From UTCHB3 sp002050155 (GTDB lineage Bacteria > Bacteroidota > Ignavibacteria > Ignavibacteriales > Ignavibacteriaceae), in contig CP129491.1 in assembly GCA_030584105.1 (NCBI GenBank), forward strand, positions 248,001 through 312,000: DNA of 64,000 nt, given 5' to 3'. The position numbers and the translations under genes are program-made. The notes below the pieces were generated by a model that saw nothing but the letters and a program-made list of their open reading frames with translations, was not told where the DNA came from and ran no database searches. Shown one piece after another: positions 16,935 through 25,918 of the stretch (position 1 is its first letter; the number at the start of each line of letters is the position of its first letter).

Positions 16935-17420
16935 ATGTTAAAACGCTATTTATTAATCGCATTATTTTTAGTAACCGGAAGCGGGTTTGCGCAGCAATTA
17001 TCGTATAACGAGTTTATTGAATTGCTGAATATGGCTGATACTGTGGTAAAAGTTGATGATTTCTTAATTTCAAGAGGTTTCGAATATTTTACCGGCGACT
17101 ATAAAGACAGTGTTAAAAGTTACAGTTACAACACGCCTTTAACGGATGATTATTCAGTCGGGGTGAATTATACCGGCGAAACTGTTGCATTATCCGTTTT
17201 TGAAATTTCGAACAGTCTCGAAAGATGGAAATATTTCAAAGGAATCGCTAAAGATTCGGGGTATAAGGTTGAAAGTTCGAAGATTGAAAAAGACGGAGCT
17301 TTGGTTATTACTTACAAAAATATCGACTATATAATGACTTTGGTTAGAAAGAAAGAGTCTAAACTGATAAAAAGCACCATTAATACCTATTACTTCAAGT
17401 TGGAAAAGGTGAAAAAATGA
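16935..17420 (+). CDS. Exported paralogue array member 8
   Basis: The 161-residue product has a signal peptide (MLKRYLLIALFLVTGSGFAQ) followed by QLSYNEFIELLNMAD, FLISRGFEYFTGDYKDSVKS, ERWKYFKGIAKDSGYK and a Lys-rich C-terminus. It closes the array and is followed by a strong terminator at 17567. AGAAGGA precedes the ATG. Function is unknown. Confidence 0.75.
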   Translation: MLKRYLLIALFLVTGSGFAQQLSYNEFIELLNMADTVVKVDDFLISRGFEYFTGDYKDSVKSYSYNTPLTDDYSVGVNYTGETVALSVFEISNSLERWKYFKGIAKDSGYKVESSKIEKDGALVITYKNIDYIMTLVRKKESKLIKSTINTYYFKLEKVKK

Positions 17421-17566
17421 AGTGTTGCCCCATTGGGTAACATCAGGGGATAAACAATTTTACAAGGAAGTAACTTTTGCTGAGGGATAGTTTTTGTGTG
17501 AATTAGTTTCTGCTTAAGGGTAGTTTTTATTTAATAGAAACTCACGCTGACAAACAGTAGGATTAC

Positions 17567-17627
17567 GGGCGCCTTGGTTTCAAAATGATTTTACTGAACA
17601 CAGGAAACCAAGACGCCCCTTCTTTTT
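17567..17627 (+). terminator. Rho-independent terminator after the paralogue array
   Basis: GGGCGCCTTGGTTTC (17567-17581) pairs with GAAACCAAGACGCCC (17604-17618) in a 15-bp stem with one mismatch, followed by TTCTTTTT. Confidence 0.85.
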
Positions 17628-17706
17628 AAAGAGAATAATTAATAGCTTTGCCGTTATTTTGACGGTTATATTAGTTTTGTTGTAAACAATATATTTAACA
17701 GTAAGT

Positions 17707-18870
17707 TTACCGGTTTTTGATACGGTTTAGCTCAAATTCACTTGCTTCTTTAATAAGTAGAATTGCTTTATCTAAATCTTTTTCCTCTTCAATTTTGTAT
17801 TCAGTATTTCCTGCAGTTACTTTCCCAATTTTAGAAATGTCCCTACATCCTTCTTGACCTTCAGGAGTTAGTTGGGTTTTAAGTAAATGTAAATGTAGAT
17901 TGAGAAACTTTTGTTTGGGAAGGATTTGAAAAATAATGTGTGTCCGAGCAACCTTGAAGTTAATGAAATGTGACATAGGTACCATGTCGAAATTTAATTG
18001 CTCATATTTTAACCGATCTAATAATTGATTAAAGAGATGAAAAGATTTGTTTTGTGTCCCTTGTTTAAAATATTGTTGCAATCCTGTCAACTTCGGTTCA
18101 ACCGGGGCAGATTTCGTTTTCGACATGTTATTATTTGAACTGTTAATACTTGTTTTATTAGCACTTGTTCCAGTTGACGGTGCACCTACCGCAACATCTT
18201 CATTTTGAATATCGACTGATACTGACAATGACTTCAGAGCTTCCTTAACTTCATCGTTTTGGTATTTGGAGCCAATTTGCGCATGGATTTTATTCTGTAC
18301 AAGGTTGACGAAAGGAAATTCAGCTTTTTGAATTAAACTTTCTACTGCATTCCGAATATTCTGTAGAATATCCCCTTTTTTGCCGTAATTTAGTAATTCA
18401 TCAGACTGAACAAATTCTTTTTCCAATTTAGAGATTTTATTTGGTTCTATTTCCCCGGATAGCGAAAACTCAAAAAGAAATTTTCCTGCACCAGTTCCTT
18501 GGATTTTGCTGAAAAAGACTTTATAGTTATCGCCGTTTGTAATGATCAGCAGGGGGATATTTTTATTTGCACAATAATTCAGCTTATTAAGGATCATGCT
18601 GTTATCGTTCAGCGGATTTTTTAGAGCTTTTGCTTCAACCAACATTTTGGGTTCGCCGTTTCGGCACAGACAATAATCCGCCCGTTTCCCGGCCGGGTCA
18701 GTCTCTTCAGGTATCACTTCCTTAGGGTTTGAGAATTGCCAGCCGAGCGCCTCAAAAAATGGCTTTATTAGATATTCCTTGGTGCCGGCTTCGCTGACAC
18801 TGTTTATTTCATTGTTAAACCTGAATTTTTCAATTTGTTCCTGAATTTGTTTGATCTTCCCAATATCCAT
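17707..18870 (-). CDS. Stand-alone HSDR_N-type nuclease-like protein with C-terminal DUF5655 domain
   Basis: The first 160 residues of this 387-residue protein match the N-terminal PD-(D/E)xK domain of type I restriction HsdR proteins: a D65 strand (KRADYCLC) and E79-A-K81 in MLVEAKAL. A linker rich in Ser, Asn and Thr follows. The C-terminal 120 residues fit DUF5655 (FNQLLDRL, then INFKVARTHIIFQI, then a DLDKAILLIKEA end). There is no helicase motor and no HsdM or HsdS neighbour, so classical restriction is unlikely. Cytosolic, role unknown; a defence or DNA-repair function is only a guess. It lies alone on the minus strand. Confidence 0.7.
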   Translation of the reverse strand: MDIGKIKQIQEQIEKFRFNNEINSVSEAGTKEYLIKPFFEALGWQFSNPKEVIPEETDPAGKRADYCLCRNGEPKMLVEAKALKNPLNDNSMILNKLNYCANKNIPLLIITNGDNYKVFFSKIQGTGAGKFLFEFSLSGEIEPNKISKLEKEFVQSDELLNYGKKGDILQNIRNAVESLIQKAEFPFVNLVQNKIHAQIGSKYQNDEVKEALKSLSVSVDIQNEDVAVGAPSTGTSANKTSINSSNNNMSKTKSAPVEPKLTGLQQYFKQGTQNKSFHLFNQLLDRLKYEQLNFDMVPMSHFINFKVARTHIIFQILPKQKFLNLHLHLLKTQLTPEGQEGCRDISKIGKVTAGNTEYKIEEEKDLDKAILLIKEASEFELNRIKNR

Positions 18871-19022
18871 GTTTTCTCCAAAACTGAATTGCCGCTTTTT
18901 TTATTGAAGAACTTATTTCTTACCGCAAAAAACCTGAAAAAAGGCGTTGTAAGTTTTTTTAAAATAATTACGATGTAAACCGCAAAATAATAAAAATATC
19001 GAAGATTTGGGTACTAAGCGGT

Positions 19023-19115
19023 GCTTAACCCGGTGAAATGTCATAACTTAAACGAATGAAATGCACAAAGCAGGCGCATTTAGGGAAGGCTTAATCCGTT
19101 GAATGCCATAACTTA
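19023..19115. repeat. Imperfect 27-28 bp direct repeat
   Basis: GCTTAACCCGGTGAAATGTC at 19023 and GCTTAATCCGTTGAATGCCA at 19089 both continue into ATAACTTA. The rest of the 438-base gap (18871-19308) holds no gene I can support, apart from short CAACCCCATTAT repeats near 19212. Confidence 0.6.
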
Positions 19116-19308
19116 GAGTTATGAGAAATAAAACAACAAGCACCTCCATGGATTGTTAATCCTCCTGTTAACCTTTTTCTTAAGTTCTGCAATCGGTTTG
19201 GTGCAAGTGCTCAACCCCATTATCAACCCCATTATTAACCCCTTTGTTAACCGCACAGCATTAAGTTTCGGCTGCAATTCAACTATTTTATATAAAAAGA
19301 GGTTCGTT

Positions 19309-19887
19309 ATGTACAAACAATTAATTCGTGTAGTAGTACTAATGTTTGTGGTCGCTTTTTTCTTCGGGTGCGGGAAAAAAGCAGATAAGAATTCACAGAG
19401 TGAAAATTCAAACCCGGATGGCACAAACAGTGAGCAGGTGAGTGATGGTTCCGGAGAAACTTCAAGTGAGCCGGCTATTGAGATAACCGCCTAGGAATTA
19501 ATGAAAGAATACAAAGCTAACAAAATTGCCGCGGATGAAAAATATAAAGGCAAAATTTTAGTGGTTACAGGAACGGTAATCAATATTGATGAGTTTGTCA
19601 AACCATATATCACTCTTGCCTCTGAAAGCGGTTATGATATAATTGGCGTTCAGTGCGAGTTTGATAAAGATAAGAAAAGCGAACTCGCGAAATACACAAA
19701 AGGCAACAAACTGAAAATTAAGGGCAGGTGTAAAGGGCAAGTGATAAATGTTCAACTGGAAGACTCCGAAGTGGTGCAAAACCTTGGAAAGGTTACAACT
19801 GATTTCGACAAAGATATGCAAGATCTGAAAAAAAGCACGGATGAATTAGAAAAACTTCAGAAAGAATTAGAACAATATGGGCAGTAA
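19309..19887 (+). pseudogene. OB-fold (tRNA_anti-like) lipoprotein gene interrupted by an in-frame TAG
   Basis: From the ATG at 19309 the frame encodes a lipoprotein signal (lipobox FFFGC) and a Ser/Asn/Gly-rich linker ending EITA, then TAG at 19492-19494. The same frame continues at once as ELMKEYKANKIAADEKYKGK through an OB-fold-like domain to 19887. In the family the sequence runs ITA-x-EL-x-x-EY-x-x-N-x-x-AADEKYKGK, so the TAG replaces one residue (probably Glu or Gln). As read, only a 61-residue secreted stub is made, plus possibly the second half from the ATG at 19501. It is a recent nonsense mutation, a sequencing error or a readthrough codon. Confidence 0.8.
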
Positions 19888-19969
19888 GTAATCAACTGCT
19901 TTTTTGCGTTTTTCACCTTTTCATATATTGTCATTTTTAATATTTAGTTTTTATCTCACCCCAAAAAAA

Positions 19970-20019
19970 GGCTTTTCCGTTTGCTGAATCTCACGGCAAA
20001 CGGAGGAGCCGTTTTTTTT
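19970..20019. terminator. Bidirectional-looking rho-independent terminator
   Basis: GGCTTTTCCGTTTGC (19970-19984) pairs with GCAAACGGAGGAGCC (19996-20010), with a T-run after it and an A-run before it. The remaining gap to 20267 holds a small hairpin (GGCAGT 20075-20080 / ACTGCC 20090-20095) and no gene I can support. Confidence 0.85.
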
Positions 20020-20267
20020 ATATTAATAGCCTATCTTTTTATAACAAGTGCCTATAATACAAACGCAGGAAGCCGGCAGTTTCGATAAGACTGCCAATGC
20101 TATAGTTTTTCTTGTAAAAATTCGTTATTTTTGTTATGCCTTAGACGGGTAAATTTCATATCACATACTCTTTATTCGGAAATTTCAAAATCGCTGTTTT
20201 TTAGTGAAGTGTCATATTCATCATCTGACATTAATTTTTTCGGATAACGGTTTCAGGTACTTTCTCT

Positions 20268-23200
20268 GTGACAAAACCCCTATTAGTTGGTTATTATCTA
20301 CTGATTTCTCTTGTTTTTCTTGTAATTTGTGGTTCTGTTTTGCCGGAAAGCAGTAACGGCTCTGCAGATTTAAACGATTCAATTGACGCAGGAAGTGTTG
20401 CATACCCGGAAAGTACGGGAAGTGCAGAAAGTGTGACGCCCGGGAGAAGCGGGGAAAATACGGCAGATCCGGAAACCGCGGGAAGCGGAAAAGATACGAA
20501 AAGCTACGAAAGTGAGGAATTCGCAGTGAATCCCAAAGCCGGCGGAAGTGCAGAGAGTTTGAATAAGTATCCAGCCGGTCAGAATGAGAGCACAAAACCG
20601 ACCTCCGGCACCACTCACCCGGAGGGCAGCACTTCCAATTCCCGGCAAACCACCAAAAGCCGCAATAACGGCGCACCGGGTGGTACTAAAGGCATACCCG
20701 GAATTGACGGCGGTATTGTGTTTGCCGGCTACTTGCCCGTTTCAGAAGGTGAACAGTCGCAAAACCGAAAACTTTCTCCAAAAGTGGCGACTACGCTCCA
20801 TTTAACCTACGAAAAACCGGTTAATCTTGAGGATGAATATTCCATTTCGTTCACTCTTTCGTTCAGAAATGGTTTGTCTTCAGGCAATATCCTCCATTTA
20901 GAGAACGCTAAATACAAGATTGATCTTAGGTTCATTGGCACTCATGGGGACGATTCGGCAAAAATTCAGCTTTTTTTTAACGGAAACTGGACACACATCA
21001 GCGGCTCAATTCCATATAACAAAATTCATAAAGGGTACCGAATTGCTGCCAAATTGGCAGTGGATGAAGCAAAAGGGCTTATTACACTGAATCTGAATGA
21101 CTTCACCCGTACTGAAAAACTTGCCCCTTTCCTTGCTGACAGCCCCTCGGATATTTTTTTTGGCACAATTCCCGAGGAAAAGTTACACAAATCCAATACA
21201 GTTTCTGCAAATAAAACCCCGGTTAATATTTTTGACACACTTCCGGGGAATAGTAACTGCGTGCCAATGACTCTCAGAGACCTGCAAATAACCATTAATG
21301 GAAAACTTGAGCACAAATACCTTTTTAACGAAATGGACGGAGAGATTGCGCACGACTGTGAAGGTGGGTTGGATGCCCGGGCGGTTCATCATCGTTGGCA
21401 GATTGACCGACACTTCTTTTGGTCGATTTATGACTCGATTACTTATAAAAACGAACAATTTCTCGATGTTTTTGTTGACCCATACAAGCAATCGCTGGGG
21501 ATTTTAACGAAAGAAGGGATTGAACACTACTCAATCATCGATGGTAAAATCAGCAAAACTAAATATCAGGAGACGAGGCAGCCGCAATTTTCTGTTGAAA
21601 ATTACCCGAACCAAAATTTAGTTTCAGGGTATGCAACCGCTCTTCCTGACCCTGTTACTGCAACTTTCGATTTCAAAAATGGCATTCGCAAAGGGGATAT
21701 TACGAAAGACCCAAACGACGGCTACATTTACGGGGGGCGGGTGTTTGCGCGCTTGAGGGATGAAGCGATTTTTGCGTTTGGCGGCTACGGCTGGTATAAA
21801 ACACGCAACCAACTGATTAAGTTTGACCCCCTGACGAAAACCTGGAATGAGGTTAAAATGACGGGGGATTTTATTGCGCCAAGGATGTTGTTTGTTGTTT
21901 TGCCCTCGGAGCAGCCGGATGTTTACTACATTATGGGAGGGCAGGGGAACAAAACAGGCGTGCAGGGGTTGGGTTACCGCAACTTCTGGGATATTTTTAG
22001 GATAAATATTGATTCTGCCACATGCAAAGAGGTTTTCAACTGGGGCAAAAACGGCGATTATATGATTTCCGAAAGTGCAGTTTGGGCTGATCAGAGCAAA
22101 AGCTCGATCTACAGCAATGTGTTTAGGAGCGACCGCAAATTCGGAATGAAAAGAAGGATAGTGTTCCTGAAACCGGGAGACACCACAAAAACTTTCGTGA
22201 GCGATACAGGCTTGGTTGCAGGAAGATACCCGGCCGAGGGGGTATTTTTTATAAGCTACCAAATGAACAGGCTTTTTTCGGTTCTGGCGGATCGATATGA
22301 CACGACAACCACGGTTAAAATTTACTCGATTAAAACGCCCGTTTTGACCGAAGAGGGGTACAAAAAGTTGTATGATCTAACCCCTAACGCAATTTATAAG
22401 AAGAAGATAGCGGTGCTTTCGAAGTGGGGCATATCTTTTGCTGCACTTCTTTTTCTTCCGGTTGTTCCAATTTATTACACAAAGCGGCGGAAAAGAAAAA
22501 TGAGGGAGCTGCAGCTGCGCCGGGAGGCTCAGGCGCGGGTGGAGGAGTTCCGCAAAGAAAATGAACCGGAATGCGATTTGGTTACCCTTTTTGGCGGTCT
22601 GAAAATTTTTGACCACACCGGCGGTGATATTACAAACGGCTTAAGCCCCAAACAAAAAGAGGTGCTGGCGTGCGTTATGTATTATTCTTTAAGCGGCAAC
22701 GAGGCCAATTTCACCGAGTTGGATAAACTTGTTTGGGAGGGAACCCACTCGGAAAAACTGAAAAACCTGCGAAATGTTACACTTTCTAAAATCAGAAACA
22801 CCCTTAGGGAGTATGAGGGGATTAAACTTTTGGTAAGGGGCACCCGTTTGGCTTTTTCAATTGAGGATAACTATAAGAATGAATTAGAATCTTACTTTCT
22901 GCTTAAAAGATTTTTGAAGGATAAGCGAAACCTGCAGGATGAGGAATCGTTCATGAACTTTTTGAAAATAACGCGGCGGGGGAGGTTTTTGGAAGGCATA
23001 ACCGGCGAATGGGTTGAAGGGGTGAGAATGTCGGAAGAGGCGGCGATTATTGAGATTGCTCTAAACAAGTTGGATGCGGTTTTTCGTTCAGGGGATTATG
23101 AAGAGTGCCTGAGGATTGCCGATTCGGTTTCGGTACACGATCCACTTAATGAGGAATTGCTGGGCTTCAAGCTGCGTGCTTTGTACGGGCTTGGAAGGCA

Positions 23201-23300
23201 CTCGATCGCCGTAGAGGTGTATGACGCATTCTGCAAAAAGTATGAATCACTTTTTGGTGAGAAATGTGGCATAACGCTGCAGGAACTTCTGAAGTATTGA
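20268..23300 (+). CDS. Transmembrane SARP-type regulator with periplasmic lectin-like and kelch-like domains
   Basis: This 1010-residue protein looks like a membrane one-component receptor. In order it has a signal or anchor (7-21), a Ser/Gly/Thr-rich low-complexity stretch (about 25-140) and a concanavalin/LamG-like beta domain (about 165-370). Kelch-like repeats follow (about 490-610; FGGYGWYKTRNQLIKFDP, YYIMGGQGN), then a transmembrane helix near 719-740 followed by KRRKRKMRE. The cytoplasmic C-terminus has a winged helix (FGGLKIF, LSPKQKEVLA, LRNVTLSKIRNTL) and a BTAD helical domain (about 870-1010; HDPLNEELLGFKLRALYGLG) as in SARP activators. GTG at 20268 is the likely start, with no strong Shine-Dalgarno. 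It probably binds a glycan or protein outside and controls genes directly. Target genes are unknown. Confidence 0.75.
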   Translation: MTKPLLVGYYLLISLVFLVICGSVLPESSNGSADLNDSIDAGSVAYPESTGSAESVTPGRSGENTADPETAGSGKDTKSYESEEFAVNPKAGGSAESLNKYPAGQNESTKPTSGTTHPEGSTSNSRQTTKSRNNGAPGGTKGIPGIDGGIVFAGYLPVSEGEQSQNRKLSPKVATTLHLTYEKPVNLEDEYSISFTLSFRNGLSSGNILHLENAKYKIDLRFIGTHGDDSAKIQLFFNGNWTHISGSIPYNKIHKGYRIAAKLAVDEAKGLITLNLNDFTRTEKLAPFLADSPSDIFFGTIPEEKLHKSNTVSANKTPVNIFDTLPGNSNCVPMTLRDLQITINGKLEHKYLFNEMDGEIAHDCEGGLDARAVHHRWQIDRHFFWSIYDSITYKNEQFLDVFVDPYKQSLGILTKEGIEHYSIIDGKISKTKYQETRQPQFSVENYPNQNLVSGYATALPDPVTATFDFKNGIRKGDITKDPNDGYIYGGRVFARLRDEAIFAFGGYGWYKTRNQLIKFDPLTKTWNEVKMTGDFIAPRMLFVVLPSEQPDVYYIMGGQGNKTGVQGLGYRNFWDIFRINIDSATCKEVFNWGKNGDYMISESAVWADQSKSSIYSNVFRSDRKFGMKRRIVFLKPGDTTKTFVSDTGLVAGRYPAEGVFFISYQMNRLFSVLADRYDTTTTVKIYSIKTPVLTEEGYKKLYDLTPNAIYKKKIAVLSKWGISFAALLFLPVVPIYYTKRRKRKMRELQLRREAQARVEEFRKENEPECDLVTLFGGLKIFDHTGGDITNGLSPKQKEVLACVMYYSLSGNEANFTELDKLVWEGTHSEKLKNLRNVTLSKIRNTLREYEGIKLLVRGTRLAFSIEDNYKNELESYFLLKRFLKDKRNLQDEESFMNFLKITRRGRFLEGITGEWVEGVRMSEEAAIIEIALNKLDAVFRSGDYEECLRIADSVSVHDPLNEELLGFKLRALYGLGRHSIAVEVYDAFCKKYESLFGEKCGITLQELLKY

Positions 23301-23308
23301 GAGGGAGT

Positions 23309-25534
23309 GTGAAGAGGTTTTTTTTTACCCATTGCGATGGCAGTTTTTACCGGCTTTTGGGATATATTTGCGGTTGCGTGCTTTGCCGTGGTGGGTTTTT
23401 CCTCCGTTTTTTGGGGCTATACTTCATTTTTGCTTGTTTAGGAAGTGGTGTTTCTTTTTCACAGCAAGCTGTGTTAGATTCGATTCGCAACCCCGGTGCT
23501 TTGCTGGACTCACTTGGCGGGCTTGTTTTTTCGGGGAACCACCGAATCCCCGTCAGCCCTTACAGGACGGATTACGAATACAGGCTTCGTGCAGTTACAC
23601 GGCTTACGCTGACAGATCGCAGAACCGTAAACCTGAAAGGGCGGTATAACCTCACTTTTAACGCTTCTTTTTGGTATGATTTCGCCTTCGGCAACATCTT
23701 TTATTTAGAAAACTCAAAATATTCATTCCGTTGCATTTTCGATCACTACCCGCTTTCAAAGGATATTAATTTCACATTTATTTTTGAGAAAGAGGGGAGT
23801 GATGACGAGGACTTCGTTACAATTCCGATAGACAGAACAAGATTGTTCGACGGCAACTGGCTGCGTATGAGTGCCGATGTGGATGAATTGGCAGGAAAGA
23901 TTACCGTTTCGATTGATTCAACAACAAAAACGCTTCAGGTAGCGCCGTTTTATTCTTCCGAGGGGAGCATCATTCATTTTGGCGAGTTCCGCACCTATTC
24001 CGATTGCCCCGCTTTAATTTTGAAAGACCTTCGCCTTTCGATTCAGGGAAAATTAGCGCACAGGTGGCGCTTTTCGGAAATGGAGGGGAACAAAGCCTAC
24101 GATGAGGTGGGGGATATGGATGCAAAGGTTGAGAAGCATCAATGGTTGATTGACAGGCACTACAAACGGCTGCTTCACGACTCGCTTTTTATCGTCAACA
24201 AAGGGGAGGCTTCTGTTTATGTGCTTCGGAACCCACTTCGGTTGGTGTTCAGATTTGCGGATAGAACTATGCTTTATAAAGTGCTTACGCGGCGAATTGT
24301 GAACCTGCCGGCTAACTCAACCGAGTATTTTATCGACTCTCTCGAGTGGCGCACACCTTCGATTGCGATTGACGACAGTGCCACGGGTTTGCGCTACTTC
24401 TTCAACCGGCGCCCGCGGGGGAAATTTTTTGAGGTGAAGATTTACTCTTTGCGTCTGCCAATTCTTACGCCTGTTCAGTACAGCAAGCTGAAGGCTTTTT
24501 CTGAGGCGAGAATTAAGGAGATGCGCCATAAGGAGTTCCCCCTGATTGTGGTTTATCTGGGGGTGCCGCTTTTGTTGGTTCTTGCATATTTTATGACCAA
24601 TTATGTGCGAAAACGGCGTAAAATGAACGATCCCTATGCCGATATTGGTGAACCCGAACCTTGGGTGAAGAAGTTTCACTCAACTAATTATCTTTCGGTT
24701 TTTGGCGGGCTTAAAATTATTGACAGCACCGGGGTGAACCACGCGGAGAGTCTGTCGCCGCTGTTGAGAGAACTGTTGGCGATAATTATTTTTCACAGCC
24801 GAAGGAATGAAACCACCGGCTCGATCAGCGGGGTAAGCCTGAAGATGTTGGCGGAAACCGTGTGGTATAATATTAAACCGGAGAACCTGAAAAACAACCG
24901 GAATGTTGCCTTTGCAAATATCAGGAAAGCACTTGCAGGCTTTGAGGGCCTTAGTTTAACAGTGAAAGATAACGAGGTTGCACTGATTTACCCCGCCGAC
25001 ACCTCCAACAGAGTGGACGATTTTTTCACCGTTCTGGAATATTTGGAATCGCACTGGGGAGAGGCGAACGGTGCTAACGAGGTGGGCGGGGCGAATAAAA
25101 CGATCGGGTTGAACGATGACGGGCCGAAGAGGGTAGGCGGGTTAAACGGAGCCGACGAGTTAATTAAAACGAACGAGTTGGCGCTCGCTACTTTTGCCGG
25201 CATCGCGGATGGAGGTGAAGTGCTGCCGGGTGTGCACTCGGAATGGGCGGATAGCACCCGCAGCGTGCTCAGATCGAAGGTGATGGGCGTTCTGGAAAGG
25301 TTTATGAACCATCTGCAGGTGAAAAAAGAGCACGAAGGGTGCAACCGGATTGCAGATATTGCTTTTGTGCACGATCCTCTGAACGAAACGGCACTTTCGT
25401 TTAAACTCCGTGCGTTGGTGGCGCTGGGGCAGAGCACCGAAGCGAAAGAGTTTTATAAAGGGTTCTGCGACAGGTATTTTAAAGCGCTGAAAGAAGAGTT
25501 CCCTTTTGAGTTCGATGAACTTGTTGAGGGGTGA
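23309..25534 (+). CDS. Second transmembrane SARP-type regulator, without kelch repeats
   Basis: This is a paralogue of the preceding gene with the same plan: signal region, lectin-like beta domain (with the shared pattern of HRW, a Glu-Met-Glu/Asp-Gly step and WLIDRHY), transmembrane helix at about 409-431 followed by RKRRK, winged helix (FGGLKII, LKNNRNVAFANIRKAL) and BTAD (HDPLNETALSFKLRALVALG). The kelch section is missing. A Gly/Asn/Ala-rich insert (GEANGANEVGGANKTIGLND) splits the winged helix from the BTAD. I favour GTG at 23309 (GAGAGGGAG just upstream). The frame is open to an ATG at 23264 inside the previous gene. The two probably form an operon. Confidence 0.72.
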   Translation: MKRFFFTHCDGSFYRLLGYICGCVLCRGGFFLRFLGLYFIFACLGSGVSFSQQAVLDSIRNPGALLDSLGGLVFSGNHRIPVSPYRTDYEYRLRAVTRLTLTDRRTVNLKGRYNLTFNASFWYDFAFGNIFYLENSKYSFRCIFDHYPLSKDINFTFIFEKEGSDDEDFVTIPIDRTRLFDGNWLRMSADVDELAGKITVSIDSTTKTLQVAPFYSSEGSIIHFGEFRTYSDCPALILKDLRLSIQGKLAHRWRFSEMEGNKAYDEVGDMDAKVEKHQWLIDRHYKRLLHDSLFIVNKGEASVYVLRNPLRLVFRFADRTMLYKVLTRRIVNLPANSTEYFIDSLEWRTPSIAIDDSATGLRYFFNRRPRGKFFEVKIYSLRLPILTPVQYSKLKAFSEARIKEMRHKEFPLIVVYLGVPLLLVLAYFMTNYVRKRRKMNDPYADIGEPEPWVKKFHSTNYLSVFGGLKIIDSTGVNHAESLSPLLRELLAIIIFHSRRNETTGSISGVSLKMLAETVWYNIKPENLKNNRNVAFANIRKALAGFEGLSLTVKDNEVALIYPADTSNRVDDFFTVLEYLESHWGEANGANEVGGANKTIGLNDDGPKRVGGLNGADELIKTNELALATFAGIADGGEVLPGVHSEWADSTRSVLRSKVMGVLERFMNHLQVKKEHEGCNRIADIAFVHDPLNETALSFKLRALVALGQSTEAKEFYKGFCDRYFKALKEEFPFEFDELVEG

Positions 25535-25540
25535 TTTTGC

Positions 25541-25834
25541 CGGGGGTGTTTGCGGGGGGTGTTTGCGGGGAGTGTTTGCCGGGGGTGTTTGCGGGATTTT
25601 TTGCATTATCCTTATTTAATCCATTTAATCCAATGATTGGTTAGTACAAATCAGTTCTAAAATTGAACATCTCGCTTGCTGTGATTTGTATCATTACTGT
25701 GATGGATCACATTTCTGTTTGAAAATGCGTATAATAAATTTGGTAAGTATGTTGCTAAATTTTCGCAATCGTAAGTGTGGGAAGTAGTTGAAGTGCCGGT
25801 TAAATTCGGTTTTAACGGTTAAATTCGGTTTTAA
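25541..25834. repeat. Two short tandem repeats in the gap after the SARP genes
   Basis: CGGGGGTGTTTGC-like units of about 13 bp occur four times at 25541-25600. CGGTTAAATTCGGTTTTAA occurs twice in tandem at 25797-25815 and 25816-25834. No gene is visible in the 384-base gap. Confidence 0.85.
25698..25711. promoter_or_regulatory. Perfect palindrome TGTGATGGATCACA, possible CRP/FNR-family site
   Basis: This 14-bp perfect inverted repeat lies about 208 bases upstream of the T9SS cargo gene. The half-sites resemble those of CRP, but the spacing is two bases shorter. It may be a site for a related regulator, or chance. Confidence 0.3.
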
Positions 25835-25918
25835 TTCGAACCTTACTTTTTGCGTAATATAGTTTCTGTGGAATAAAGTAATCGTTTTTTTTTAATAAAC
25901 ATTAATTTTGAGGTAGTT

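Noticed and set aside
20221..20676. 151-codon Phe/Arg/His-rich frame on the minus strand
   Set aside because: It is antisense to the low-complexity Ser/Gly region of the first SARP-type gene and is explained by its repeated codons.
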